Below, in pieces: positions 11,565 through 24,702 of a stretch of DNA of 64,000 nucleotides (positions are counted from its first letter, which is position 1; each line of letters opens with the position of its first letter). The DNA lies in the NCBI GenBank assembly GCA_026260175.1, contig JAKCWW010000342.1, positions 25,334 to 89,333 of the forward strand. Reading direction: 5' to 3'. The position numbers and the translations under genes were made by a program. Origin of the DNA: Reticulitermes lucifugus (Eukaryota; Arthropoda; Insecta; Blattodea; Rhinotermitidae). A model generated the notes under the pieces. The model saw only the letters and a program-made list of their open reading frames with translations. It had not been told where the DNA came from and made no database searches.

Positions 11565-13394
11565 GTTTACGAGTACATTTGCAGGTAATTGCTGGAATGT
11601 AATTCATAAGCGTATGTTTAGAATTCGGCACATGTTGGTTTTTATTTTCCTTTAACCTTTTCACGTTACTGTGAGATACGTTATAGGACAATTATTTACG
11701 TTACTCTTCCAATTGTGCTGGACGCTACATGGCCTGAGTTTCTTAAAGCGTCGTGACATACGCCACGGATACGAAATATGCGTTCTTCTCTTTGTGCCAT
11801 TCTTCACTCTGGGCTATTATTAATTAATACTACTATATTCACTGATGTATGTTTGTATGGCAATAAATGGATTCTTTGGAATTTCAACGACAAAGATATG
11901 AATTCATAAAGAATATTCTATTCGTGATTAAACTTAAGAAAATGAACGCCAAGAAAAGCCTCGAGGGCTTGAATTGTTCTTTATCCTTAAAAGTTACAAA
12001 TAAATACACGTGATTTAATTCACAAAGTGCGTTATAAAGTTAGAAATTTTTTCTTTTTATATTTTGCTAGAATAAAACCCTTTGAAATTTCAACAGGAAA
12101 TTTTGACAGTCCAATTTGTAAGTACAGTTTCCACAGATAAACCTTCAATATATTCCGTGACAGAATAACGAGAAAATTTAAATTCTTAGTTTTATAATTA
12201 TAGTTCCTTTTCATTTGACGTCGAGATATATTGTATGTTTTCCGTTATAGGTAGAGAGATTTCGTTCCTAAAGCAAGTTTTCGCACTGTGACTAGGCCCA
12301 GCTAAATCGTATTTGGCAATGTAAAAACTTGAGGTCTCTTCAAAGTCGTCATACCGCACAATTAATGGTACTCAGGCCTAATTTCTTGTAAAATGGAGGC
12401 AACATTAGAACAGTAAAGATCAACATAGAGTTCAAATTAATTTTAGCGCGGTATCCCGTGTCAGACCTAATGGAAATACATTCAGTATTTTTAGATAAAT
12501 TCTGCTGTCAGACGGAAGAAATTGCAAAGGCAAAAGACACAGTCTTCCCCATTAACCCTATAAGTTTTGCAGGAGGTAGATATATTTCCACGTTGTTTAG
12601 AGATCTATGGATACAATGTGCTGCACCACATTTGAATATTTCAAGCTGCTATTTCTGCTTCTTTAGATATAAATTACGAGTATATGCTACCTGTAAAATA
12701 TTCCAACTTCAGTGCCCTCTTCAAATATACAGCACAGTAACAAGTTGTCATATTGTGTGGTTCATGCAAAGAAAGAATACAAATGGTATCTAAAACGCGC
12801 ATTGTTCTTGCGTCAGGGAATTAAAAAATTGTATGGTTTTACCCTCTTTGCATTTGGTACATGCGATGGGGAGTGTCAGCTCCAAGCTTCATTAGTCCCC
12901 TGCAGTGGCTTAAACACTAACTCTACTGGACGTGCCGTAGTCCTGCTCTAGACAACATGACCGATATGCATATCACACGGTTACAAAACATGTTCTCGAA
13001 AAATAACGGACGTCAAAACATGCCCTGTCATATCTCTGCATGTCATTACACAACCCACAATTTCCATCACAAAAGAAGGACCCTTCGGAGTATGCATTTC
13101 AAAAGCACGTCCTTAGCGAATCTGTATATATCATTTGCGTTATTACAGATACACATCTATTGTTTCAAGTTTAATGAAAAGTGAACAGAGATAGATTATT
13201 TTGTCACATGTTTATTCGTATTAACAACAAAGAAGTTTAAAATAAAATTGTACATTTTGAGAACGTCTATATCGTATTTCATATGGACTACTTGGCATGA
13301 TGAGCCGTTTATGAGAAACTATATTGAAAATGCAATATGGGCATGTGCTCTTCTAAGAACCGGGCCATATCAATATGTGGAGGAGTGAAGATAA
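11565..13394. other. Intronic, nothing recognised
   Basis: AT-rich sequence with short frames only. Confidence 0.55.
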
Positions 13395-13600
13395 AACTGC
13401 AACCATTCTTAACCTTAACACTAGGTGTAAATGGTCAGCTTCTTGCTCCATCCACTTTCCCCTCAAAAAGAGACCAGACACAAACTCATTTGGCAAGTCT
13501 TTGTGGCACCGAAAGCCGGTCTGAAAACGGCGAAGAGAAAAATCCCTGTCCCTGCCGTAAAAAGAACACCAGCCGTCTGGCCTATAGTCAGTCACTCTTT
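13395..13600 (-). mobile_element. Old SINE family B relic
   Basis: Plus strand keeps the order CTTAACACTAGGTG, TGGTCAGCTTC, AAAAGAGACC, AAATCCCTGTCCC found in reversed family B copies. Heavily mutated; overlapping open frames are incidental. Confidence 0.45.
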
Positions 13601-13938
13601 GGAAAATTATTAGGTGATTAAACGACGAAGTATGAGATCGAAGGGATATTTGACAAGCTAAAGGAAACAATACATGGCGTCTCAATACTGGCATGCCTAC
13701 GTATTTTAATCTAACAGGTGTAGCCTGTATGATTTGACGTCTGATATATCCAAACAGATACCCATGAATATGAAGTCGTGGTGGATGAAGGCTTGTCTGT
13801 TTGTCTTGTGTTCGTATTTTCTTTTACGAAACTAAAAATGTTATACAAGTAAATTTCATAAATGAATGCGTGCTATTTCTTATGTGGTTGCGAGAATTCG
13901 GCACTTAACACAGCATATTATAGGAGAACTGAAGTGCT

Positions 13939-14069
13939 TGATTTCAGGCCTCCGCCGCGATGTAGATGATATCTGCACTCTTCTGGGGTATTACGCAGCG
14001 TATAGTGGTAATTCTGTACCGATGTTTTGGGACAACCTATGGGTCCCATTTTCAAGGGTCAAGAAGTCC
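13939..14069 (+). mobile_element. Half copy of foldback element F
   Basis: Starts TGATTTCAGGCCTCCGCCGC, then CACTCTTCTGGGGTATTACG and GGGTCCCATTTTCAAGGGTC, i.e. the left half of the 56.5-kb element without its inverted partner. Confidence 0.75.
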
Positions 14070-14680
14070 AAGCAGATTTCCAAGAAGACTTTAGGGACAA
14101 CTATACCTTTTATCTTCAACTTTACTCTCTATGTATTACTCGTAATTGAGCCTATGATGTAGGTAGACATTTACCAGTTTTAATCAGTATTTTCGCAACG
14201 TACGTAAATATGTAAGAAGCGTACATAAGATCATATATTGAAAATAATTTTGTCTGGTAGAACTGGACGACGACTTCTACTGCTGCCTTATGTGGCCTCG
14301 TTTGGAGCTTTCAATTAATCAAACTTTAATTTAACCTTAATTTAAGTAGTGAGATAATTATAAAAATTATGGATATGCAGGGTAAAAATTGGCAACAAGA
14401 TAACAATGACTTTGAAGTGACAGAGGGTTTACGATAGGGCCGATACATATCACATACTTTATTTAAAATATTCCTTTGACTTACATTAATACACTGGAAG
14501 AGAAATGTCAAGGAATAAGTACAAAAAGTCAAGCATCAGCACGTTTTTAATTTATGCCGAGTGGACGTACCGTGAATTTGATAAAGATAAAGTCCTTATG
14601 TTGGTTTATTGGTGAAGAGGCAGTGAATACTAACTAGAAAATGGAAAGCAAAGGAATGTTCTGTCTATAGACTTATACGC

Positions 14681-14718
14681 ATATGTGTATGTATATATAT
14701 ATATATATATACATGTAC
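14681..14718. repeat. (TA)n microsatellite
   Basis: ATATGTGTATG followed by about ten TA units and ACATGTAC. Confidence 0.9.
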
Positions 14719-14887
14719 AGTGCTCGATGAAAGAGGTAACCAGTATACGTAAATAAATCACAGAAATATATAGTGTGGGAAGCAATAAATTCCAGATCAC
14801 GTTTGTTGGGATAAAAGAACGATAAAAACAGAAAAATAAATATATATGAGACTGTGATTAAAAGAATTTTAACCTGTGGCAAAGGAG

Positions 14888-15110
14888 CTGGAATAGTATA
14901 GTCGGTGTTATGACTAGGTCTCAGGCTAGACAAACGGGGAATCGTGGTTCTATTCCCGACAGGGCAAGAGATTTTTCTCTTCTCCAGAACGTCCAGACTC
15001 TTTTCGAAAGCCATCCAGCCCTTTTTTAAAAGGGTAACTGGATTCTTTCGTGGGAGTAAAGCGGCCGGGGCGAGACCACTCCATCGTCATCTAGTGCAGA
15101 GGTTAGGAAT
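14888..15110 (+). mobile_element. SINE family B-like, diverged
   Basis: Head GGAATAGTATAGTCGGTGTT, B box GTGGTTCTATTCCCG, then a body with CATCCAGCCC and GTAAAGCGGCCGGGGCGAG, as in family B. Confidence 0.65.
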
Positions 15111-16734
15111 GAGTGGAGGCATACCTCCGTTTCCCATATGTCTTCATGGAATGCACAAGTACAACTCTACATATGTAGCAGAGTGTCGCAAGCACCAGTT
15201 AAGAAGTAGGTGAGCTGTCGGCTAAGAAAATTATTTTTTTCAAATATTATTTCGAATGTCTAGACTCCACAAATTCATGAATGAAATTACAGGAGACATA
15301 TTTCTTCTGAAATACCAGCCGCGTGTAGAAAATAAATGTTTATGCAGGTAGGGCAGTGCAGCAAATAATAGACAAAGATTGCCTAAAGTGATAATGCAAT
15401 TTCTAGGCCTGCCTTCCTAAAGAAAGATACAAGCACTACGCAGGAAATCTGGCATGAAGTGGCAGTGCAGAGTGGGACAATGGATGTATGTGAATGAGTG
15501 GCGTGTGGGAACCGAATAGCACGGGCAGTATTTATAGCACCTGAGTGAACATAAAATAAACGCATAATGAGGAAGATATTCCTGTTTATCTAAATATTAC
15601 GTCTCCAAATGTGTCAAAATATTTCAATTAAATTTAGTATTAAGGTTTGGACAAAATTTTGTTGAGTGAATTTAGCACGTATGAATGGCATGGTGGAAGA
15701 TAAACCACTACATGATACCAAACATAGACCTTCCGTATATATGCACAATATATACAAGTTTGTCATCTTTATCTATATTTTTATTATATAACGGCATAAA
15801 ATGAAATGCACAATTTTCTGAATGTACATTTTTATCTAAGAATTTGTAGTGCGAAACAATTTTCGCCATTAGACTTGTCGGAATTAAATAAAATTTGACG
15901 CTAATAAAATTTGCAGAACAGCAAAACACGTGTTGAGAAATATGTTCTTCATTAAATACACTTTTCTCTGTTGTTAATTGCGGAAAATTCTTGGAAAACC
16001 TGTTACGGTTAAGGCACTTCTAAGCCTTTCTTTTACTGATCCCTTTTTACGAAACTTGCAAAATAAACGAGCCAGTGTGCCTTGCGGCCTCCAGATTGCC
16101 CTACTGAACATCACAGTTCGGAGCGCACACATCACTCACTGTCTGTGAGCAAGATTTCCCAGAAGCCCTTTATGACCCTATCCTACCATCTTCCTGCCTT
16201 CATCGTCAAACTTCTATCTTTCATTAGTCCCTTTACTTTTCTGTGGTTTCCACTTTCTCTACACGTTCGCCCTGGTCACCTTTAACCCTACTCATTCATC
16301 TCTGTGCTCTTCTGGCCAAGTAAACAAAATTAGTGTGAAAGGAGGCGAACAATGTCATTGTTAGGAATCTGAATTGAGTTTTTCGTGAAAAATTCAAGGG
16401 GCTTAATAATATCTGACTTTCTAATGTACCCATTTGTGTATTAAATTTGTAGGCACCAGCAGCCAGCGGGTAATTTGCAAAAGGCTTTTAGAGATTTAAC
16501 AACAATATTTCAACTGCAGAGAAATTTTAACGAGTTAAAACACTTAAAATATTCAATTAATTTAATAGGATATATCTTTCCTTGCAATGCAGCGCATCAG
16601 TTTGTTAAAGATGTCATTCTACGGCCTGTTCAACAGACCTGAGTCCTAAGCCCGGGCCTCGGCGCTAACAAAAAACGCAGATATGATAGGATTCATGGTT
16701 TATAGCGTTACTTTACGGTGATGTGAATAGAATG
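15111..16734. other. Intronic, nothing recognised
   Basis: No protein motif or named repeat, apart from possible diffuse extension of the SINE B-like tail to about 15190. Confidence 0.55.
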
Positions 16735-17575
16735 TGGGCCTGGGTTTGGAGATTGAAAGAGGAGTTAGACAAGGATGCTGTTTATCACCGATTCTAATTC
16801 AAATTATACAGCAAGTACCTTACCAAGGAAACTCTTAAAGGGTTTGGAGACTTCAAAATAAGAGGCGAAGTAATTCGCACTGTGACATATGCAGATGACC
16901 TTGTGCTACTGAGTAAGGAAGAAACGGTGCTACCAGATATGATTGATAGACTAATTGAAAATGGAAGATGGTATTTAATGGAAATGAATGAGGAGAAAAC
17001 TAAGGTTACGAGAATCTCAAGGCAACCATCCCAAATACAGATTATGATAGATAAAAAACAACTGGAGAATGTGGAATATTTCAACTATTTGGGTAGCCTA
17101 ATAACAAATGATGCTAGATGTACAAGTGAAATGAAATCCAATTTACCACGGCTAAAGCAGCATATAACAAGAAGAGCAGAACTTTTTATGATGCTGAACC
17201 TTAGATACTTGGGAAATTAGGTCAGAAATGCTGTGAAATTTAAAATGTAGTGCTAGCAGAAGGTTGGAGATCAGTTAGACCGGTTGTGTGGAAAATGAAG
17301 AACTATCACAAAGAGTCGAGGAAACAACCTACGTACCATAAGACGAAGGATGGCTAAATGGATTGGTCACATCTTGCGTAGGAACTGTCTTCTAAAACAC
17401 GTTATTAAAGAATAGAAGTGACGAGGAGACGAGGAAGAAGATGCAAGCACCTACTGGATGACCTTAAGGAAATGACAATATAGTGGAAATTGAAAGAGGA
17501 AGCACCAGCTTGCACTGTCTGGAGAACTCGCTTTGGAAGAGGCCATGGAAGTGTCCTAAGACAGAGTGCATGATG
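16735..17575 (+). pseudogene. Degenerate non-LTR retrotransposon reverse transcriptase
   Basis: The RT core reads TVTYADDLVLLSKEE at about 16878-16925, giving the catalytic YADD motif, then VEYFNYLGSLITNDARCTSE. Just upstream, GVRQGCCLSPI is present in another frame and YSKYLTKETLKGFGDFK resumes after a frameshift. Downstream, fragments RRMAKWIGHILRRN, DDLKEM and VWRTRFGRGHGS of the usual C-terminal tail lie in shifting frames with stops. This order is typical of endonuclease-reverse-transcriptase elements in insects. ORF1, the endonuclease domain and the 5' end are absent. Decayed and inactive. Confidence 0.85.
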
Positions 17576-18701
17576 ATATGAAATTCAGGTGTATTTGAGA
17601 AAAAGCAAGGGTAAAAATACTGTTGACTTAATATATTTTGGGATTTCTAACGGCTAGACCGTGTAGATTTTAACACCATGCATAGGCCTGCTAATAGAAG
17701 ATGTATTTGTAACGTAGAACATAAAAACTTCAAAGTTAAAATTACTCGCCAGTTGTCGTTATTGCAACAAAACAATTCACTTAACCCTCCACGTTCTTAT
17801 TTTGCACCTTCCTAAAAGTACGTGAATAAAAATTGCGATAGTAGTCACCGTACATAGCTAATTCAGTCATTCCATTGAATGACGCTATTTTTGCTGGCAA
17901 ATGCGACCACGTTAGGACCGTTCTGTTCCGTGTTTTATCACGCTGCCAGCACCGTCGTACATTTATAGAGTAATGGTGGGATGATCTTTGAATTTTTGTT
18001 TGGAAATGATTTGGAAGGAAGCACTCGTGGCCTAATCGTGGTACCATCTCGGCATTTGTCTGAAGGAACTGACGGAAATTTCAGTCAGGGTAGTCGTGTC
18101 CCATCCGAGATTGGAGTCGGACAATTCCCAAATGTAGGTATAGAACGTTACTACTGAAACAGCCTGCTTGATATTCTTCTGTTTTCAATTGCAAGAAGAT
18201 CTAAGACCCTGAGACGGCGAAGTATGCAGTGGAACTATTTTCAGAATTTCACGAAAATTGGTAAATTTGTGTCTGTAATATCGAAGTTTGTAATTGAATC
18301 AGGACGGATAAACGAGGATAAACATTGCTTACTAAGAAGGTTCTGTTTCTTATTTCCACTCATAGCTGGATTCCCCTTTTGCACTGGGAGATACATAGTT
18401 ACCTTTGTTAGAAATTTAGAGTTTCAAAAGTGTGCTTGCGAGGAAGATAACTGCGAAAGTTTTCTCTCAAAACGTAAGTTGTAATAAATTTGTTTTTTTT
18501 TTTCGTTGTACAGAGTTAACTGACAGAAATCATTATTAGACTAGGATTTTATTGCCAAGTAGATGCAAGAAAGAGCCAGCAAATCCTGGATTTATAAATT
18601 TAACACAAGGCCCAATGTGATGCTGAGCAACGCTTACGGAAACCCAGCTCCACTCAACAAATGTCCAACGACAGGTGCACATGTTGTCAATTAGAAAACG
18701 C
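17576..18701. other. Intronic, nothing recognised
   Basis: Follows the RT relic. The minus-strand frame at 17781-18047 has no recognisable features. Confidence 0.5.
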
Positions 18702-18712
18702 TACTTATGATG

Positions 18713-18978
18713 TGGGGTACGCAGTGGCGCAGTTGGTTGAGGCACTGCGCTCCAAGCCGGATGGTCGCGGATTCCGTTACCAGTGGGGTCACTGGAATTT
18801 TTCATTCCGGCCGCACAAAGCCTGTAACAGAAATGGGTACCGGGGGTCTCTTCTGGGGGTAAAGGCGGCCGGTGCTTTGGGCTGACAACCTTGCCACCTT
18901 CATATGCCGATTGTCTAGAAATTCTGGGAACCTCAACCTCCTGGAACTCTAAGGGCCTATACAGGGATTGCTTTACCT
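18713..18978 (+). mobile_element. SINE family A, full-length copy
   Basis: tRNA-derived head with A box GTGGCGCAGTTGGTTGAG and a B-box-like CGCGGATTCCGTTACC, then a body shared with the 20.9-kb copy (GGGTACCGGGGGTCTC...CTAAGGGCCTAT). Flanked by an 11-bp target-site duplication TACTTATGAYG at 18702-18712 and 18979-18989. Confidence 0.85.
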
Positions 18979-18989
18979 TACTTATGACG

Positions 18990-20859
18990 AGATAAAGAAA
19001 TTTATTGTGTGTGACCACATCCAGGGAACCAGTATTCCTTTAGCATTCATTTCAAATCTGAAAAATCCCTAAGCCTTTAAGGTACACTTACGTCGCCGAA
19101 GCTTTTTTTAGGGGTCAGACAATGTCTAAATTTCATACAACAAAATCACGTCGGGATTCAGATAATTTTGTACTTAAAGAAATCTCGGAGTTTTGTTAAA
19201 TTTGTAAGACCTTAATTAATAATAATTGTGAATATTAAGAAAATGGAAAAAATATTGACATTTCTAAGTACTTCAAGTAACAAAGTGAAAATCCATCTTA
19301 TTTAGTGTTATATTTCAATGTGTAAATCGCGGTTGCCAAAATTATAGCGTCCAGCTCTCGCAAGTGAAGAGGATTCTGCCAGATAACCTTTGTGATCTAT
19401 GTGCATCATTTATTCACTTCAGTATCTGTTATTCTTATTATCCTTTAATTTTCTTCTAAAATACACCATGACAGCGCTTCTAATTACTGTCGCAAAAGCA
19501 TATTACATGTATAAATACAAGTTAGCCCTACTTGTATATAGGGAGAGCGGAGTTCTTTTACAGTTCCAGAGAAGTCAAGAGATTTCTTCGGAGCTTAGAG
19601 TACCTGTAATTTCCGGCAAGAACAGATGCCGCGGTCAAGTAATTTGAAGGCTATCTGAATCAATTAACCACAGACTGGAGGTTCCTACAGTGCTGACTAT
19701 GAAGCTTACGGCGTTCAGAAGTTTGACGCCATTTAGCCTGGCAGAATTTCAATATTTGGAATAACTTTCTACCCGTCTTGAAGATGAAGGCCGTCAGTTC
19801 CTCCAAAATGTTGGAAAATTCATACTAAACTACACGTTGTCACATTTCAGTAGACAGTACTCTCTCCATATCTGCTGCTTGTGAGTCAAATAAAACGAAT
19901 AAATATACCCACAATCCATGAGGGAATGTGGAATGAATGAAACTGAAAGTCGTGTTATAAACTACATATTTTCTACAGCCTTTTGAACCGGTGACAGCCG
20001 AGATGGATAAGCGTATCCGTCTTCATTAGGTGTAGATTTTCAGTTACAAAATCATTAATCAGTTTGACGAGATGGCTACTCCTAATTATATAGGTCACGA
20101 CTACCCTATCAGGTTATGGCGTTGAAAAATAAACCCCCCCTCTCTCTCTGTAGACTTACACATTCAGCAAAGTTGACCCACTGAACGTATTTTGAATAAA
20201 CTTAGTAAGTTGTAGTGCTAATCACAGACAAGTGGCCGACATAAAGGATTCTATGTTTTCTGACTCATTCGCTGTACTACAGAGTTTTACGATACGAATT
20301 TCCTTCCTACAGACAGGACGACGCGTTTTGCTTTGGCCATATTGCTATCACTGGCGTAGGGACTTCACTGTAAACGGTATACTTGATCAGCTAGACAGGA
20401 AATATTTTTTTGTAGAAATCAAAGTGCCGTTACCTGCCACTGGAGCACATCCTGAGGGGTTGAATCAAATCCCTACTTTCACACAGTAGTTATGTACATC
20501 TAGTAAATTCCCGTTTTGTAAAAATTATCTTTAAACGTACATATTATACATCACAGCGTGATATGTATACCAAATGACATTTAATGAGCCGCACCCTTAT
20601 CCAAGTATATGCAGAATACGTAACTATTTTTGTGAAGTAAATTCCTCGAAGACCAGTAGCACAGAAATATTAAGTAATAGAGTATACAACCATCTCCATT
20701 GCATATTGTTCACAGTAGCGCGTTCAAATTTTATGCGAAGGTTTTAAACGTTTTCGGATATAGCCCTATGTGTTATTAAACACTAACGAAAAAAAGTCAT
20801 ACAAATTATTTTGTAGAAAACTTTAAAAAGTGACACCTAGGCGATCGAGAGTGTATTGT
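18990..20859. other. Intronic, nothing recognised
   Basis: AT-rich; a CCCCCCCTCTCTCTCT run near 20135 is the only low-complexity feature. Confidence 0.55.
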
Positions 20860-20872
20860 AAGTATAAAGTTA

Positions 20873-21133
20873 TATAAAAGGGCTATCCCATCACAGGCCC
20901 TTAGGGTTCCAGGAGGTTGAGACTCCCGGATTTTAAGAGAATCGGCACAGGAATGTGGTAAGTTGTCAGCCCTACGCACCGGTCGCCTTTACCCCCAGGA
21001 AATATTTCTGGTACTTATTTCTGTTTTAGGCTGAGTCGACCCCAGGGCCATAGTGCGGCCGGAAGGATTATGTCAATGAAAAATTCCAGTGACACCATCG
21101 GGTGCCTCAACCAACTGCGCCACCGCGTACTCC
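20873..21133 (-). mobile_element. SINE family A, full-length copy
   Basis: Reverse-oriented relative of the 18.7-kb copy. Flanks carry a 13-bp target-site duplication, AAGTATAAAGTTA (20860-20872) and AAGTATAATGTTA (21134-21146), 12 of 13 identical. Confidence 0.85.
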
Positions 21134-21146
21134 AAGTATAATGTTA

Positions 21147-22847
21147 AAGTTGCCATATTGGAAATAGATTTCACTGATCGGAATATAGTTAGGTGGATAA
21201 AATTCTTTATTCCACGATAATGTAATATAACTAGAATTGCAATAATTATGTAAAGTCCTATGGTTAATTGAGTGTGAATGTCACATTATAAGGGATGCAG
21301 TAACAAGCATTCGCCGTGTAATTTAATTCCTCCACTTCATGGAGGGGCTCATTAAAACCACGAAGAAAATTGTAATGGTCGATTTCCGAAAGATTTGAAT
21401 ACCGAACCTCTCGAATACAAAACAGGAGTACTGACCACTCAGTTGCGAGGCTTCGGCTTTTGGAATTAATTTCAGCGTTGGTATTAGCGATTTTCGGGAT
21501 CTAATACTAGGAGGCATGTTGTGGTTTATTGGTTAGCTGTTTAATTGGTTTAGCATTATGAGGACTGGATTCGCAAATGGTGCGATAGGAAACGGACCGA
21601 TGATGTGGATAGAACTTCAGTACACCCGGGGGATGTGTGGTCAGCAAGTCATGTGGTCACGTTGCTGACAAGTGAAACCCTGAGGATCACTCCTACTGCT
21701 CCAGTGTTCCCTGGGGAAGAGGTTAACATTGCAGGATCACACCAGTGTATGCTGTGGCGTCTGCAAATTTGTCTGATGTGGAAGAGATTGGTTAGTATGG
21801 GGGTAGCAGGAGTCTAGCAAAAGAAGCCTATGAGTGCAGGCCTCCGTATAATAGTGAAACTTGTTATGGGGAATTTGACATTGTCCATACCGTGTACGTG
21901 CTTATAATGTACTTGCTGGTTATGGGGGATTAAACTTACACTAGGATAAACTACACCATTTTGATCAAGTTGCGTGTTAACCCTTTTCTTGTATTCCAAG
22001 GGCTTGTGAGACCGTGGAAATGAACTCAAGCCGGAGTAAAGATAGCCGGCAACTCGGGAGAAATTCAAACTAATCAAAGGTAAGGGAAAGATGAAATTTT
22101 CCTTGTGTTTAAGCACCGCGTCTTGACATACCTGTAGTAGGTTCTTTGTCATTTTCTTGTATCGTTGTTGGTAAATGTCGAGTAATGTCTCTACCGTGGC
22201 TACGATAGCTTCCCCAAAAATCTTTTCTAACTCACCACCTATAATTATGCGAAAGTTTAGGTTGGCTCAGCGGTGTTCCTGCAGATTCAAGTCCTTATCC
22301 ATATCATCTATCTTTCTGATTTATTGGTCTGTTACCTATGAAGTTGAAGTCCGTTAAGCAACCTCAGAATCATCTGTGGTGTCCCTAAGCAGATTCTGAA
22401 GACCAATGATCTAATGACGATGTTAAATTCTGCAAAACTAATGTAGCACCTTCATCAAGCAACTTTTTTCGGGGATCAAGTTTTTGATACTTCCACTGGC
22501 TGAATTGGGCTCCACATTTTTATCCATGAAATTGGCCTCAGAATGTTATTAGAGCGGCTACATGCATGTGTACACAACACAAGCCAGACCGACACACAGA
22601 CATCGCCCGAAATGAAAACCATGTGACCGCTTATTACTAGTACATAACAGAACCTTATAACTTCGAGTGACGTTACAGGTTTTGATATCAAACAGCAATC
22701 AAATTAAAGTTTAAAATATATTGGTGGGTACTTTATATAAAATTTCTGTCAACACTAGCTCAACTTTCTGCATGGAAATACTGAGTATTTTTTAAAACTG
22801 GCTGCTTGTTTAATTTTAGGAGCGTTTCTAAAAAGTGCATGAAAGAA
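21147..22847. other. Intronic, possible very old repeats only
   Basis: 21500-21760 is richer in GC than its flanks and may be a decayed SINE, but no tRNA box pair is clear. Confidence 0.4.
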
Positions 22848-23035
22848 TGGCATAGCCGATGTGGCAGGATAGTTCAGTCAATAAAGTGGCTTACTACGGC
22901 GGAAAACCAGACTTCAATTCCCGGCAGAGGGAGAAACTCTTATGTTCGCCATCACGTTCAGACCGACTCTAGGTTTCAGCCAGCCTCCTATAAAATGGGC
23001 ACTGAAACGCTTTCACTGGGGATAAAGAGATAGGA
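22848..23035 (+). mobile_element. SINE family B-like, diverged
   Basis: tRNA-like AGGATAGTTCAGTCAATAAA and CTTCAATTCCCGGCAG, followed by CAGCCTCCTATAAAATGGGC, as in family B copies. Confidence 0.6.
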
Positions 23036-24410
23036 CCCTTTCCAGATGAACATCTGCGTCTATCTAGTACCGAAATCTGCAGTATCATTTACGAGTTTTT
23101 GTCTCTATGATATGCTGCTTCTCCTGCGGATACAGGTATCGTGCTTAGAAGGAAAATCAGCTGTATTTTGTCCTTTGTCTAATAGCAGAGCTCTATCCAT
23201 CTGCGAGTGCTCACGTAAAGAACGCTGCGTTTGAGAAGGAGCATTCAATAAAATTTTTATGTGGCTTAAACTGCTGTAATGTATTTAAAGGAAAGAAAAA
23301 CTGTGAATATTAGGTGGAAGGAGCATAATGTATTTTCGCATATAAAATAGTAATCTGGAAATCATAATGAGAGCCACAACTTAAGAAACCTTGGAGTAGA
23401 TAGGAGGAAAATTTTAAAGCAGGTATAGAGAAATACGGTGATAGAAATCAGGCTGGTTTCAACTGGCCCAGAATAGGGAAGAATTACGAGAAACTTTAAA
23501 TACAACAAAAACCCCTCGCTTTCCATGAAAAAGGAAAATTTCTTGACAAGCAGTGTGCTGTGTCATAGTGTCGTGATATATTTTCTACTATTTAACTTGT
23601 GGAAATGCAGGAAACATATTTATGGAGAATATTTTCCTACTTTGTGTAAAGAGACAATGCGCCAATCTTTGCACACTGAGAAGTGTTACGTATCTTGAAA
23701 ATGTCTTACTGCAATAGTTGAGTGCATTATCAGACACTTAATTAAAATTAGCATTGTGCGGGCAGAAGGACTAGAGCTACGAGCTCCTTTATGAAGTAAA
23801 TCTGAAGTACAAACAGACCATCTGAATTGCAAAGAATAAGAACATTTCACTGTGTCTAGGGCTCGTACAAGACGTCTGATTTTCACGCTACTCTGGCTTC
23901 ATCTTCTTGGCAGGATAATCTCGTGTTCCGTTCCCGTAATATTCCAGTGAAATTCTCTCCTTCCCCGCCATAACGCATCGTTTCATCTCCTTTGCGGCAC
24001 TTATTTTACACATTTCCTGTCGTAAAATTATTCCATTCAGTAACCAAAAAGTAAGATGTGAGGTTCACACAGCGGTGACTATGAAATTTATTATCTTTGA
24101 GTTGTAACGCCATGTGACCGAATGTTTCTTCTACCCGGAAAATACGAGTAAAGCCAGTTTATTCCTTCGAAAGGATGATAACGGGCTACCAGACTACACG
24201 GTATTCATTCCAGATGGCCATAGCCTAATTTTCAGTAGCCAACGTTATGGAAAGTGGTTACGTTCTTTGATTCAATATTAGATTGCAAGAAGGCGGAGGA
24301 ATCATTACAAAGTCTTAATTAAGTCAGAAGTGTCAGCGCAGATGAGTAAATTCAAGATTAATGTGTTTCTTGTATTATTCGGTTTAGCCTGTTTAGTTTC
24401 TAGATTACGA
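23036..24410. other. Intronic, nothing recognised
   Basis: Short frames only. Confidence 0.55.
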
Positions 24411-24439
24411 CGCCGTTGGAATGTTTTCTTTTTTGGGTG

Positions 24440-24690
24440 AAGGGCCCCGCAGCAGATGCTACAGACGCACCGCAGCCTTGAGGCTTACTGTGCAACCCTG
24501 TGATGAAGATGATTCGTTTTTTTTCCGTTTCTCCGCTTAATGGAGCACCGGTGGAATAAAATTGACAGGGGAAAAACCTGTCCCAGTGCCACTTTGTCCA
24601 CCACAAATTCCACATAGACTGACCCGAGATCGAACCCGGGCTTCCGCGTTGAGAGGCCGGCGACTAACCGCCTGAGATATGGCATGACCC
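24440..24690 (-). mobile_element. SINE family C
   Basis: Near-identical in layout to the 2.5-kb copy. Flanked by a 12-bp duplication CGCCGTTGGAAT (24411-24422) and CGCTGTTGGAAT (24691-24702). Confidence 0.85.
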
Positions 24691-24702
24691 CGCTGTTGGA
24701 AT

